Below, one piece after another: positions 7,875-15,052 of a stretch of DNA of 43,922 bases (position 1 is its first letter; each line of letters opens with the position of its first letter). The notes under the pieces were generated by a model. That model was not told where the DNA came from. It saw only the letters and a program-made list of their open reading frames with translations, and did no database searches. A program made the translations under genes and the position numbers. Source of the DNA: Deltaproteobacteria bacterium (lineage in GTDB: Bacteria > Myxococcota_A > Polyangia > Haliangiales > Haliangiaceae); contig JAFAOG010000197.1 of the NCBI GenBank assembly GCA_019237945.1, forward strand, positions 1 to 43,922, in the 5' to 3' direction.

Positions 7875-8011
7875 GAGACTCCTTCATCGGACATTTCATC
7901 GCGCCGCTCAGTCGCTCCTGGGCAGCTGTCTGGTGAGCGCTCGGGTAACACGAGTCGGAACGCGGAGTTGCGTCGCGTTCGGGGCACGTGGTACGGCTTA
8001 TCGCGCCTGCA

Positions 8012-9499
8012 ATGCCGTCCCTGGACCGCACCGGTATCGATGCCGACGCCGATCGCGTGGTCCGCAAGCTGACCCGCGCCGGGTACAAGGCCTACCTCGT
8101 CGGCGGGTGCGTGCGCGACCTGCTCGTCGGGCGAACGCCGAAGGACTTCGACGTCGCGACCTCGGCCACGCCGAACGAGATCAAGGCGACGTTCCGCAAC
8201 TCGCGGATCATCGGCCGCCGCTTCCGCCTCGCGCACGTGTTCTTCGGCTCGAAGATCATCGAGACGGCGACGTTCCGCGCCAACCCGCGCGACGAGGATG
8301 ACCACGACCTGTTGATCCGCCGCGACAACGTGTTCGGCACCGAACAAGAGGATGCCAAGCGCCGCGATTTCACGATCAACGGGCTGTTTTACGACGTCGA
8401 GCGTGAAGAGGTGATCGACCACGTCGGTGGCCTCGCCGATCTGGAAGCGAAGCTGATCCGGACCATCGGCGATCCCGATATCCGCTTTCAAGAAGATCCG
8501 GTTCGCATGCTGCGCGCGATCAAGTTCGCCGCGCGCCTCGACTTCGGCTTCGAGCCTGCGACCTGGCGGGCGCTGCTGCGCTGGCGCGGCGAGATCAGCA
8601 AGTGCGCTCCCCCGCGGCTCCTCGAGGAAGTTCACCGGCTTCTGCGCGGTGGCGCAGCGCGGCGATCGTTCGAGCTGCTCGTCGAGACCGGCACCCTCGC
8701 CGTGCTCTCGCCCTACCTCGCCGGCCTGCTCGAGGGTCCCGGCGCTCCCGCGACCGCGCCGCAGCTCGCCGCCACGCCTCCGCGCCCGACCGTCCCGCGC
8801 GTCGAATACGAGGACGAGGATCCGGCCGAGCACGACATCGACGACCCCGACGAGGAACCGGGTGCGCTCGAGGGCGCGGACGAGGACGGCGACGAGGAGC
8901 TCGATAACGAGGAGCGCGAGTGGCACCGCGTGTGGGCCGACGAGATCCCGCAGGTCCGCCCGGTCGCCGCCGCGCAGGTGCGGCTGTCGTTCCTGACGCC
9001 GCCCGAGCTTGCGAAGCGCCGCGCGCTCGTATGGGAAGCGCTGACCCAGCTCGACAACGCGGTCCGCGACGGCCGCGACCCGTCGAATGCGGTCGCGTTC
9101 GGCATCCTGCTCGCGCCGCTGCTCCCCGACGAGCTCCGCGGCGGCGAGCTGCAGAACGCGGTGCAGGAAGTCGCGCATCCGCTGATCGTCCAGCTCCACG
9201 TCACGCGCCGCGACAGCGAGCGGCTGCGCTACCTGCTGCTCGCGCAGAAGAAGCTCGCGATGGCGCGCAAGCGCGGCGTGCAGGCGGAGCTCGCCGGCGG
9301 CCGCGAGCTGATCGACGACGCCGTGCTGCTCTACGAGCTGCTCGAGCGCGCGGCCGGCGGTACGCCCGAGGTGCCCGCGGTGCTAGCGAGCGGCGAAGGC
9401 CGCGACGACGACGAGGAATCCGACGACCCGAACCAGCCGCGCAAGCGGCGGCGGCGGCGGCGTGGTGGGCGGCGTCGGCGCGGCGAGCTGTCCGCGTAA
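8012..9499 (+). CDS. pcnB: Poly(A) polymerase / CCA tRNA nucleotidyltransferase family (PcnB-like)
   Basis: Class II nucleotidyltransferase that adds adenylate to RNA 3' ends: poly(A) tails that direct decay, or CCA on tRNA. With the ATG at 8012 the product is 495 residues, close to E. coli PcnB. The catalytic head is near the N-terminus: YLVGGCVRDLLVGRTPKDFD, with metal ligands Asp45 and Asp47. Then comes RRDFTINGLFYD and the RNA-binding neck helix motif (DPVRMLRAIKFAARLDF). Two features are unusual. A strongly acidic insert of about 45 residues (YEDEDPAEHDIDDPDEEPG) lies around residues 255-305. The C-terminus is Arg-rich (RKRRRRRRGG), as in E. coli PcnB where a basic tail binds RNA. That tail favours PcnB over a CCA enzyme, but I cannot exclude CCA activity. 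The track start (GTG 7988) would add 8 residues. It overlaps the methyltransferase start by one base. Confidence 0.88.
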   Translation: MPSLDRTGIDADADRVVRKLTRAGYKAYLVGGCVRDLLVGRTPKDFDVATSATPNEIKATFRNSRIIGRRFRLAHVFFGSKIIETATFRANPRDEDDHDLLIRRDNVFGTEQEDAKRRDFTINGLFYDVEREEVIDHVGGLADLEAKLIRTIGDPDIRFQEDPVRMLRAIKFAARLDFGFEPATWRALLRWRGEISKCAPPRLLEEVHRLLRGGAARRSFELLVETGTLAVLSPYLAGLLEGPGAPATAPQLAATPPRPTVPRVEYEDEDPAEHDIDDPDEEPGALEGADEDGDEELDNEEREWHRVWADEIPQVRPVAAAQVRLSFLTPPELAKRRALVWEALTQLDNAVRDGRDPSNAVAFGILLAPLLPDELRGGELQNAVQEVAHPLIVQLHVTRRDSERLRYLLLAQKKLAMARKRGVQAELAGGRELIDDAVLLYELLERAAGGTPEVPAVLASGEGRDDDEESDDPNQPRKRRRRRRGGRRRRGELSA

Positions 9500-10359
9500 T
9501 GGGGCGGCTGCCGCCCGATCTGATCGACAACCTCGTCGACGCCGGGTCGCGCGAGCACTACAGCGACGCCGCGCTCTACGACTACGAATATCGGCGCCGG
9601 CGCGCCGACGTCACGTTCTATCGCGAGCTCGCGAATCAGCGCGCGGCCAAGCGTGTGCTCGAGCTCGGCGCCGGCTCGGGGCGCGTCACGATCCCGCTCG
9701 CGCGCGATGGCCACGAGGTCGTCGCCGTCGATCAGAGCAAGCCGATGCTCGCGAAGCTGCGCGCGCGCGTCGCGGCTCTGCCGCAAGCGGCGGCATCCCG
9801 GGTGCGCGTCGCCGAGGGCGATCTGCGCGACTTCTCCGTCGAGGGCCGCTTCCCGCTCGTGATCGCGGCGTTCAACGTGCTCGAGCACCTCTACACGCGC
9901 GGCGAATTCGCGGCGTGTCTCGCGCGCGTCGCGGCGCACCTCGCACCGGGCGGCGCGTTCGCGTTCGACGTCCAGCTGCCCGACCTCGCGTGGCTGATCC
10001 GCGACCCGCAGAAGCGGTGGGCGAAGACGCGGTTCACCGATCCGACGACGGGCCGCGCGATGTTCTACTCGACGAACCACGACTACGATCCGGTCGGCCA
10101 GATCGCGCTGATCCGCCTCTACTACGAGCCCGTCGACGGCAAGGGGCCGACGAAGATCGTCAAGCTGTCCCAGCGGAAGTACTTCCCCGCCGAGCTCGAA
10201 GCCCTGGTCGCCCACGCCGGATTCCGCGTCGTCGAGCGCTACGGCGATTTTTCTCGCCGCCCCCTCGAGCACGGGGCCGAGAGCCAGGTCCTCGTGTGCG
10301 AGCGTGCGATTCCTCGACGGAGAAAACCCGTTTCCCGTCGAGGATTTGGATCAACTTAA
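9499..10359 (+). CDS. Class I SAM-dependent methyltransferase
   Basis: A 286-residue protein starting at the ATG at 9499, which shares one base with the stop of pcnB; the longer track ORF is the pcnB shadow. Motif I, the SAM glycine loop, is VLELGAGSGRVTIPLA (residues ~52-67). It is followed by motif II (HEVVAVDQSKPML) and a post-I acidic region (RVAEGDLRDF), then VIAAFNVLEHL and LAPGGAFAFDV, all standard for the Rossmann-fold methyltransferase group (Methyltransf_25/11). The C-terminal third is unlike the small-molecule enzymes I know best and would hold the substrate site; the substrate is unknown. The last ten codons (PRRRKPVSRRGFGST) run through a strong inverted repeat at 10312-10343, so the real protein may once have ended earlier. 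Coupling to pcnB hints at RNA metabolism, but that is only context. Confidence 0.85.
   Translation: MGRLPPDLIDNLVDAGSREHYSDAALYDYEYRRRRADVTFYRELANQRAAKRVLELGAGSGRVTIPLARDGHEVVAVDQSKPMLAKLRARVAALPQAAASRVRVAEGDLRDFSVEGRFPLVIAAFNVLEHLYTRGEFAACLARVAAHLAPGGAFAFDVQLPDLAWLIRDPQKRWAKTRFTDPTTGRAMFYSTNHDYDPVGQIALIRLYYEPVDGKGPTKIVKLSQRKYFPAELEALVAHAGFRVVERYGDFSRRPLEHGAESQVLVCERAIPRRRKPVSRRGFGST
10312..10343 (+). repeat. Inverted repeat CCTCGACGG / CCGTCGAGG
   Basis: CCTCGACGG (10312-10320) and CCGTCGAGG (10335-10343) are perfect complements. They can be extended by an outer T-A pair and, with one bulge, by an inner GAAA/TTTC. The loop is small. It lies inside the last codons of the methyltransferase gene and could be an RNA hairpin that ends that transcript, although no T-run follows. 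It is also the first of several related GTCGAG palindromes leading to the H1-like gene. Confidence 0.6.
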
Positions 10360-10373
10360 TTCTCCGTCGAGAA
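10360..10373 (+). repeat. Palindrome TTCTC-CGTC-GAGAA
   Basis: A perfect 5+5 inverted repeat with a 4-base centre. Its arms match those of the palindrome at 10392-10406, so the two may be copies of one operator. It lies 5 bases upstream of the DnaA box. Confidence 0.55.
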
Positions 10374-10378
10374 ACAGG

Positions 10379-10387
10379 TTATCCACA
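10379..10387 (+). promoter_or_regulatory. Perfect DnaA box TTATCCACA
   Basis: TTATCCACA matches the DnaA consensus TTATNCACA exactly. In DNA this GC-rich, such a 9-mer is not expected by chance in 44 kb. I see only one, with no dnaA, dnaN, rnpA or gidA nearby, so this is more likely a DnaA-controlled promoter or DnaA-titrating site than oriC. It is flanked on both sides by GTCGAG palindromes. Confidence 0.5.
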
Positions 10388-10391
10388 GGCT

Positions 10392-10406
10392 TTTCTCGTC
10401 GAGAAA
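10392..10406 (+). repeat. Perfect palindrome TTTCTCG-T-CGAGAAA
   Basis: A perfect 7+7 inverted repeat around a single T, 4 bases downstream of the DnaA box. The size and symmetry suit a dimeric DNA-binding protein. Confidence 0.6.
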
Positions 10407-10419
10407 TGGCCGCGGAAGA

Positions 10420-10451
10420 GATCTCCGACGGAAAAAAAGTGATCTCCGACG
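10420..10451 (+). repeat. Direct repeat GATCTCCGACG, two copies 21 bases apart
   Basis: Exact 11-base copies at 10420-10430 and 10441-10451. The 21-base period is two helical turns, so both copies face the same side of the DNA. The core TCTCCGACG resembles the TCTCCGTCG of the preceding palindromes with one change, so these could be half-sites of the same operator family. Confidence 0.55.
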
Positions 10452-10505
10452 ACGATTTCCGGGAGTAAACGTCAGACGGTTCGTGTAGCGTTCGCGCACC
10501 CAATT

Positions 10506-10520
10506 ACCCTTAGGGAGGGT
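10506..10520 (+). promoter_or_regulatory. Strong Shine-Dalgarno in a small hairpin
   Basis: AGGGAGGG at 10512-10519 is the strongest ribosome-binding site in the window. ACCCT (10506-10510) can pair with AGGGT (10516-10520), partly hiding it. Either it is simply a strong site for a highly expressed protein, or the hairpin tunes translation. Confidence 0.5.
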
Positions 10521-10529
10521 CTCTAAATC

Positions 10530-10883
10530 ATGGGTGAGAAGATCGCGAAGCTTGGCATCAAGCGTGACAACGACATGATGTACTACATCAAGAGCGGCGA
10601 CGTCTGGGCGACGCCGCGCAAGAAGCCCGGTCAGCCGAAGGGCAAGGCGGCGAAGGTCGCTGCGGCCGGCGTGGAGATGGACTACAGCAAGTTCCTCTAC
10701 TACCTCGACGGCGACGGCGACATCGCGCGCAAGGAGCGCCAGGTCGGCGGCAGCAAGCGCAAGTCGTCTTCGAAGGCCCCGAAGGCGGCCAAGAAGCCCG
10801 CTGCGAAGAAGGCGGCCAAGAAGGCGCCTGCCAAGAAAGCTGGCGGCAAGAAGGCCGGCGGCAAGAAGGGCAAGCGCAAGTAA
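10530..10883 (+). CDS. Histone H1-like Lys/Ala-rich basic protein
   Basis: A 117-residue protein with a strong ribosome-binding site. The last ~50 residues are almost only Lys, Ala, Pro and Gly (KKPAAKKAAKKAPAKK, GGKKAGGKKGKRK), the composition of histone H1 tails and of bacterial H1-like proteins such as AlgP and Hc1. Such tails bind DNA without sequence specificity and compact the nucleoid. The N-terminal ~70 residues contain two similar short segments, DMMYYIKSGDVWATPRK and KFLYYLDGDGDIARKER, spaced about 40 residues apart. They read as a duplicated beta-hairpin of the form (M/L)YY(I/L)xxxGD(V/I). I do not recognise a named family for this part. The 170-base spacer before it is richer in AT than its surroundings and holds palindromes and a DnaA box, implying dedicated regulation. 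Ribosomal or RNA association is an alternative to a nucleoid role. Confidence 0.8.
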   Translation: MGEKIAKLGIKRDNDMMYYIKSGDVWATPRKKPGQPKGKAAKVAAAGVEMDYSKFLYYLDGDGDIARKERQVGGSKRKSSSKAPKAAKKPAAKKAAKKAPAKKAGGKKAGGKKGKRK

Positions 10884-10970
10884 GCTCTTCGCTGAGGTCG
10901 CCGCTGCGTTCGCGCCGCGATGACCGAGGCGAACCGTCCGTGCGCGGTGTGTGCCGCGCTCATTAGCTTA

Positions 10971-11014
10971 GACGCCGAGGGCTCGTCGCCATGTGTGACG
11001 GGCCCTCTGGCGTT
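10971..11014 (+). terminator. Long imperfect hairpin after the H1-like gene
   Basis: GACGCC-G-AGGGC-T-CGTC pairs with GACG-G-GCCCT-CT-GGCGTT across a 9-base loop. The stem is about 15 pairs with small interruptions. No long T-run follows (TTTCGG), so intrinsic termination is plausible but not certain. The rest of 10884-11068 shows nothing else that I can identify. Confidence 0.5.
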
Positions 11015-11074
11015 TCGGCAGGACCGCGTTACCCGTAGCCTCGCGTTTTGCGATAGGATTTCCGCGAGGTGGTG

Positions 11075-12277
11075 ATGCTCCGTCCGCTATCGCGCGCGCT
11101 GCTGATCGCGGCGCTGAGCTTGGGGTACGTCGCGTGGCACGGCCACTGGAACGACGCGTTTGCCAAGAAGCACGGCGGCGACGACGGCGGTGACGATAGC
11201 GGCGATGACGACAGTGGTGACGACGGCGGCGATGACTCCGGCGGCGGCGACGACAAGGGCGGCGGCGACGACTGCGACGACGACTCGTGCGGCGACGACA
11301 AGGACCAGCCGCCGGTCACGTCGGGCGGTCTGTTCACGATGCAGACGTACCCGGTCAACGAGATCCAGCGCCCGCTGACGATGACCCAGGGCATCACGCA
11401 GATCCGCGCCGGGCTCGGCACGGACCTGTCGGCGAAGGGCGCGTTCAACACGTTCGGCGTGAACCTGGAGGCGCAGTACGGCTACAGCGACAACTTCACG
11501 CTGATCGGCGGCCTCACCGACGCGTACAACTTCAAGCAGTTCGGTTTCTACTTCGGCTTCGAGGGCGCGCTCGCGTACGACCTGCTCGATATCCGCGTCG
11601 CCGCGAACGTCCACCGCAACGCGATCCCCGAGTACCAGAACTTCTGCTCGCCGGCCGCGACGAACGATCCGACCGATACGCTGATGGACGGCACGATCAA
11701 CGGCCAGGCGACGAAGGTCGACACGCTCGTCGATCCGAGCCGCTGCGCGACGCCGATGGCGAGCCTGGTCAACCTGCCCGACGGCAACTACGAGGCCGGC
11801 GGCACGCAGTTCTCGATCGATCTCGGCTTCCCGTTCCGCTACGCGATCAAGCCGCAGGTCGCGATCGTCGCGCTGCAGACGCTGATGTCGATCGACTTCA
11901 ACGCGGTCAGCCGCGACCACGTGATCTCGACGCCGACGATGCTGACCGACACGACGACCGGCGTGTCGGAGATGGTGACGATCAACACCGCGACGAAGAA
12001 CGGCGCCAAGCCGGATCTCAAGCCGTCGATCGGCATCGCGACGAACCCCGTGCCGCAGCTGTCGCTCGTCGTGTTCGCGCAGCTGCGCATTCCCGACTTC
12101 GACACCGCCGCCGGCGCATTCCAGGTGCCGGTCACCGGCCGCATCGAGTTCTCGCCGAGCCAGAAGCTCGACGTCGGGCTCGAGTTCACGCTGCTCAACG
12201 TCAAGCCGCCGACCGGCCAGAGCCCGATCGACAATCGCTTCCTGAGCCTGTTCATGCAGTCGAGGTTCGGTAAGTAA
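11075..12277 (+). CDS. Outer-membrane beta-barrel-like protein with Asp/Gly-rich N-terminal linker
   Basis: About 400 residues. A signal peptide (LSRALLIAALSLGYVAWHG) is followed by ~50 residues of Asp/Gly/Ser repeats (GGDDGGDDSGDDDSGDDGGD) with two Cys (DDCDDDSCGDD). The remaining ~320 residues look like transmembrane strands: FGVNLEAQYGYSDNFTLIGG, FGFYFGFEGALAYDLLDIRV, FSIDLGFPFRYAIKPQVAIV, LSLVVFAQLRIPDF and KLDVGLEFTLLNVKPP, ending in FMQSRFGK. The Asp-rich stretch could bind calcium or act as an extracellular spacer; that is inference. I chose the ATG at 11075 because GCGAGG lies 5 bases upstream; the GTG at 11069 (track) adds two residues. The gene abuts the kinase gene with no gap, so both are probably in one transcript. 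The barrel's substrate is unknown. Confidence 0.75.
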   Translation: MLRPLSRALLIAALSLGYVAWHGHWNDAFAKKHGGDDGGDDSGDDDSGDDGGDDSGGGDDKGGGDDCDDDSCGDDKDQPPVTSGGLFTMQTYPVNEIQRPLTMTQGITQIRAGLGTDLSAKGAFNTFGVNLEAQYGYSDNFTLIGGLTDAYNFKQFGFYFGFEGALAYDLLDIRVAANVHRNAIPEYQNFCSPAATNDPTDTLMDGTINGQATKVDTLVDPSRCATPMASLVNLPDGNYEAGGTQFSIDLGFPFRYAIKPQVAIVALQTLMSIDFNAVSRDHVISTPTMLTDTTTGVSEMVTINTATKNGAKPDLKPSIGIATNPVPQLSLVVFAQLRIPDFDTAAGAFQVPVTGRIEFSPSQKLDVGLEFTLLNVKPPTGQSPIDNRFLSLFMQSRFGK

Positions 12278-13531
12278 ATGAAGGTTTGTCCTCGCTGCTA
12301 CACGCGGTTCCCCGACGGCGAGCGGTTCTGCCTGCACGACTCCGCTGTCCTCGTCGAGGAAGAGGACATCGCACGCCTCGGCCACAACATCGGCAACTAC
12401 CGGCTCGACAAGATCCTCGGCCGCGGTGGCATGGGGACCGTGTATTTCGGCGAGCACATCTACATCAAGCGCCCGGTCGCCGTGAAAGTGCTGCACCCGC
12501 AGTTCGCGCGCTACCAGGAGGCGATCCATCGCTTCCTGCGCGAGGCGCGCGCGGCGACGTCGATCAACCATCCGAACATCGTCGACGTCACCGACTTCGG
12601 CATCCTGCCCGAAGGGCCGGTGTACTTCGTCATGGAGTACCTCGAGGGCAAGTCGCTCGAGGACGTGATCGAGAAGGAAGGCGCGGTCGAGCTGCACCGC
12701 GCGCTCAACATCGCGAACCAGATTGCGCTCGCGCTCGATGCGGCGCATGCGGTCGGTGTCATTCACCGCGACCTCAAGCCCGACAACATCATGTTGCTCA
12801 AGCGGCCCGGTCGACGTGACATCGTCCGCATGAACCCCGACAACTCGTGGATCACCGAGCGCGAGGAATCGTACGACTTCGTCAAGGTCCTCGATTTCGG
12901 CATCGCGAAGGTGATGATTCAGGACGAGCTGATGGCGGAGACCGTGCAGGGCGCCGTCTTCGGCACGCCCGAGTACATGTCTCCCGAGAGTGCGCGCGGC
13001 GAGGATGTCGACCACCGCGCCGACGTCTACTCGCTTGGCGTGATCCTGTTCGACATGCTGTGCGGGCGCCCGCCGTTCGAGGCGCCGCAGTCGAGCGAGG
13101 TGCTCTCGATGCACATCCATCAGCCGCCGCCGTCGCCGCGCGAGTTCGCGCCGCACCGCGAGATCACGGAGCAAGCCGAGGCCGTGATCATGAAGGCGAT
13201 GCAGAAGGATCCGAACAAGCGCTACCAGGACATGATCGAGTTCCGGCGCGACCTCGAAATCTCGTACGGTTCGATCAGCTACCGCCGTCGCGGTGCGCCG
13301 CAGCGCGGGCTCGATCCGAAGGGCCCCGAGGCACGCGCGCCCAAGAAGCGCCTGACCGAAGAGCTCGACGAGTGGATCTCGAATGATCCGTCGGGGATGT
13401 CGGTCGAGCAGGCCCGCATGGTCGCGCTCGTCGAGACCGCCGAGAAGGCGTTTACCCCCAGCGGCATGTCGCCGCAGGAGGCGGAACGCATCGCGAACGC
13501 CCTCGACCGCGCGCTCGACGACGACGAGTAG
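12278..13531 (+). CDS. Ser/Thr protein kinase with N-terminal zinc-ribbon-like motif
   Basis: A 417-residue eukaryote-like (Hanks-type) kinase. The N-terminus has a zinc-ribbon half (VCPRCYTRFPDGERFCLHD). The kinase domain spans ~41-330: glycine loop LGRGGMGTVYFG, ATP Lys70 (PVAVKVLH), catalytic HRDLKPDN with Asp165, metal-binding DFG with Asp206 (KVLDFGIAK), GTPEYMSPE activation segment and DVYSLGVILFDML. A ~15-residue insert lies between HRDLKPDN and DFG (KRPGRRDIVRMNPDNS). There is no transmembrane segment, so it is soluble, unlike PknB-type receptors. The C-terminal ~80 residues are acidic and helical (SPQEAERIANALDRALDDDE). It starts on the base after the barrel gene's stop, so is probably cotranscribed with it. 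The substrate is unknown. Confidence 0.93.
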   Translation: MKVCPRCYTRFPDGERFCLHDSAVLVEEEDIARLGHNIGNYRLDKILGRGGMGTVYFGEHIYIKRPVAVKVLHPQFARYQEAIHRFLREARAATSINHPNIVDVTDFGILPEGPVYFVMEYLEGKSLEDVIEKEGAVELHRALNIANQIALALDAAHAVGVIHRDLKPDNIMLLKRPGRRDIVRMNPDNSWITEREESYDFVKVLDFGIAKVMIQDELMAETVQGAVFGTPEYMSPESARGEDVDHRADVYSLGVILFDMLCGRPPFEAPQSSEVLSMHIHQPPPSPREFAPHREITEQAEAVIMKAMQKDPNKRYQDMIEFRRDLEISYGSISYRRRGAPQRGLDPKGPEARAPKKRLTEELDEWISNDPSGMSVEQARMVALVETAEKAFTPSGMSPQEAERIANALDRALDDDE

Positions 13532-13604
13532 CGTTTTGCATCACGGGAATTTCGTTCGGCGCCGCCGCGCCAATCGTTGACGGTGTGCTACCGTGAACGG
13601 GTCA

Positions 13605-13850
13605 ATGTCCGTGCAGCACAACCAGTCTGGCCAGCTCGTCCTCCGCAAGGACGTCAAGTTCAACGGGGTGAAGGTGTTTTCGGCGACGATGGTGGCGGAC
13701 CGTGATCAGCTGGGCGAAAAAGTCACCGCGTGGATCGCCGCCCACAACGAGTGCAAGGTCACCGATATCGTGATCACGCAGTCGTCGGACGAGGCGTTCC
13801 ACTGCATTGCGATCACCGTGTTCTACTGGGAAGAGAACACGCGCCGCTGA
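13605..13850 (+). CDS. Small hypothetical protein, 81 aa
   Basis: No family recognised. The sequence has the rhythm of a compact alpha/beta domain: strand (GQLVLRKDVKFNGVKVFSAT), helix (DRDQLGEKVTAWIAAH), strand (VTDIVITQSSD), strand (FHCIAITVFYWEE). There is no signal or membrane segment. The track begins at GTG 13593. I prefer ATG 13605, because a TGCTACCGT element resembling the leaderless promoters of this window ends at 13594 and overlaps the GTG. The gene sits 11 bases upstream of serC and may share its transcript. Its codon use is like that of its neighbours, so I take it as real. Confidence 0.7.
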   Translation: MSVQHNQSGQLVLRKDVKFNGVKVFSATMVADRDQLGEKVTAWIAAHNECKVTDIVITQSSDEAFHCIAITVFYWEENTRR

Positions 13851-13861
13851 GCTAGCCGCGC

Positions 13862-14920
13862 ATGCGCAAGCCGAACTTCTCGTCGGGCCCTGCAACGCTC
13901 CCCGAAGAAGTCCTGCGGCGCGCCCAGGAAGCGATCTGGGACCTCGACGGCTCCGGCATCGGGATCCTCGAACATAGCCACCGCGGCAAGGAATTCGGCC
14001 GCGTCCTCGATGGCGCCGAGCGCGCGGTCCGCGACGTGGGCAACATCGGCGTCGACTACGCCGTCCTGTTCGTCACGGCGGGCGCGACGCAGCACTTCGC
14101 GATGGTGCCGCAGAACTTCCTCTCGCCGAACGAGACGGCCGACTACTGCCACACCGGCGTGTGGTCGGGCAAGGCGATCGAGGAAGCGCGGCGCTGCGGC
14201 ACGGTCCACGTCGCGTGCACCTCGGAGCCCGCGTTCGATCACGTCCCGGAGCGCTGCAGCTGGTCCGCGTCGCCGCGCTACGTCCACTACACGTCGAACG
14301 AGACGATCTACGGCACGCAGTGGGTCGCTCCGCCGCGCGCGCCCGCCCCGCTCGTCTGCGACGCGTCGAGCGACATCTTCAGCCGCCCGCTTCCGCTCGA
14401 GAATCACGCACTGATCTACGCGGGCGCCCAGAAGAACCTCGGCCCGTCGGGCATCTCGCTCGTGATCGCGCGCAAGGACTTCGTCGAGTCGGGGCGCAGC
14501 GACCTGTCGCCGCTCAATCAGTACCGCACGTACGTCGCCGAGAAGTCGATGCACAACACGCCGAACACGTTCGGCATCTTCATCATCGGCGAGACGTGCC
14601 GGTGGATCCTCGCGCAGGGCGGCCTCGCCGCGATCGACGAGCGTAACCGCCGCAAGGCCGCCGTGCTCTACGACTTCCTCGACCACAGCAAGCACTGGAA
14701 GCCGCACGCGCAGCGCGGCAGCCGCTCGCTGATGAACGTCACGTTCCGCGCCGACACGAAGGAGCGCGAGGAGGCGTTCGTCAAGGCAGCCGAAGCGGCC
14801 GGGCTGTCGGGCCTCAAGGGCCACCGCTCGGTCGGCGGCATGCGCGCGAGCCTGTACAACGCGTTCCCCGAGGCGGGCGTGAAGCGCCTCGTCGAGCTGC
14901 TCGCCGAGCACGACAAGTGA
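13862..14920 (+). CDS. serC: Phosphoserine aminotransferase
   Basis: PLP enzyme (EC 2.6.1.52) converting 3-phosphohydroxypyruvate and glutamate to phosphoserine and 2-oxoglutarate in cytosolic serine synthesis; it also acts in pyridoxal phosphate synthesis in some bacteria. The 352-residue length is typical. Diagnostic parts are the N-terminal NFSSGPATLPEEVL, the GIGILEHSHRGKEF loop, FVTAGATQHFAMVP for the cofactor phosphate, CDASSDIFSRP with the pyridine-N Asp, and YAGAQKNLGPSG in which Lys191 forms the Schiff base. The C-terminal SVGGMRASLYNAFPEAGVKRL is also characteristic. The ATG start has no obvious ribosome-binding site. No other serine genes (serA, serB) are in the window. An inverted repeat at 14936-14965 may end the transcript. 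Confidence 0.96.
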   Translation: MRKPNFSSGPATLPEEVLRRAQEAIWDLDGSGIGILEHSHRGKEFGRVLDGAERAVRDVGNIGVDYAVLFVTAGATQHFAMVPQNFLSPNETADYCHTGVWSGKAIEEARRCGTVHVACTSEPAFDHVPERCSWSASPRYVHYTSNETIYGTQWVAPPRAPAPLVCDASSDIFSRPLPLENHALIYAGAQKNLGPSGISLVIARKDFVESGRSDLSPLNQYRTYVAEKSMHNTPNTFGIFIIGETCRWILAQGGLAAIDERNRRKAAVLYDFLDHSKHWKPHAQRGSRSLMNVTFRADTKEREEAFVKAAEAAGLSGLKGHRSVGGMRASLYNAFPEAGVKRLVELLAEHDK

Positions 14921-14935
14921 GGCCGTAGCGATCGA

Positions 14936-14965
14936 CCGGACCGTCGAGTCTGCGAGATGGTCCGG
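14936..14965 (+). terminator. Inverted repeat CCGGACC / GGTCCGG after serC
   Basis: Perfect 7-base complementary arms with a 16-base loop, 16 bases after the serC stop. No T-run follows, so termination is only a possibility. The rest of 14921-15039 shows nothing identifiable. Confidence 0.4.
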
Positions 14966-15039
14966 CTCCGCAGGCCGAACGCGTCCCCGTGGGACAAGTA
15001 GCTCGCGCCGCGCGCCACCACCCGCGAACGCCGCGCAGG

Positions 15040-15045
15040 TATGCT
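15040..15045 (+). promoter_or_regulatory. -10-like hexamer TATGCT, leaderless geometry
   Basis: TATGCT ends 7 bases before the ATG at 15053. This supports that start over the track's ATG at 15041, which lies within the hexamer. Confidence 0.5.
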
Positions 15046-15052
15046 CGCGCCC

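Noticed and set aside
10340-10460. Chromosomal origin (oriC)
   Set aside because: Only one perfect DnaA box and none of the usual neighbours (dnaA, dnaN, gidA, rnpA). No AT-rich unwinding block of the usual size was seen. Kept only as a regulatory or titration site.
10300-10460. CRISPR-like array
   Set aside because: Repeats are short, unequal in spacing and palindromic variants rather than identical repeats with spacers. No cas gene is present.
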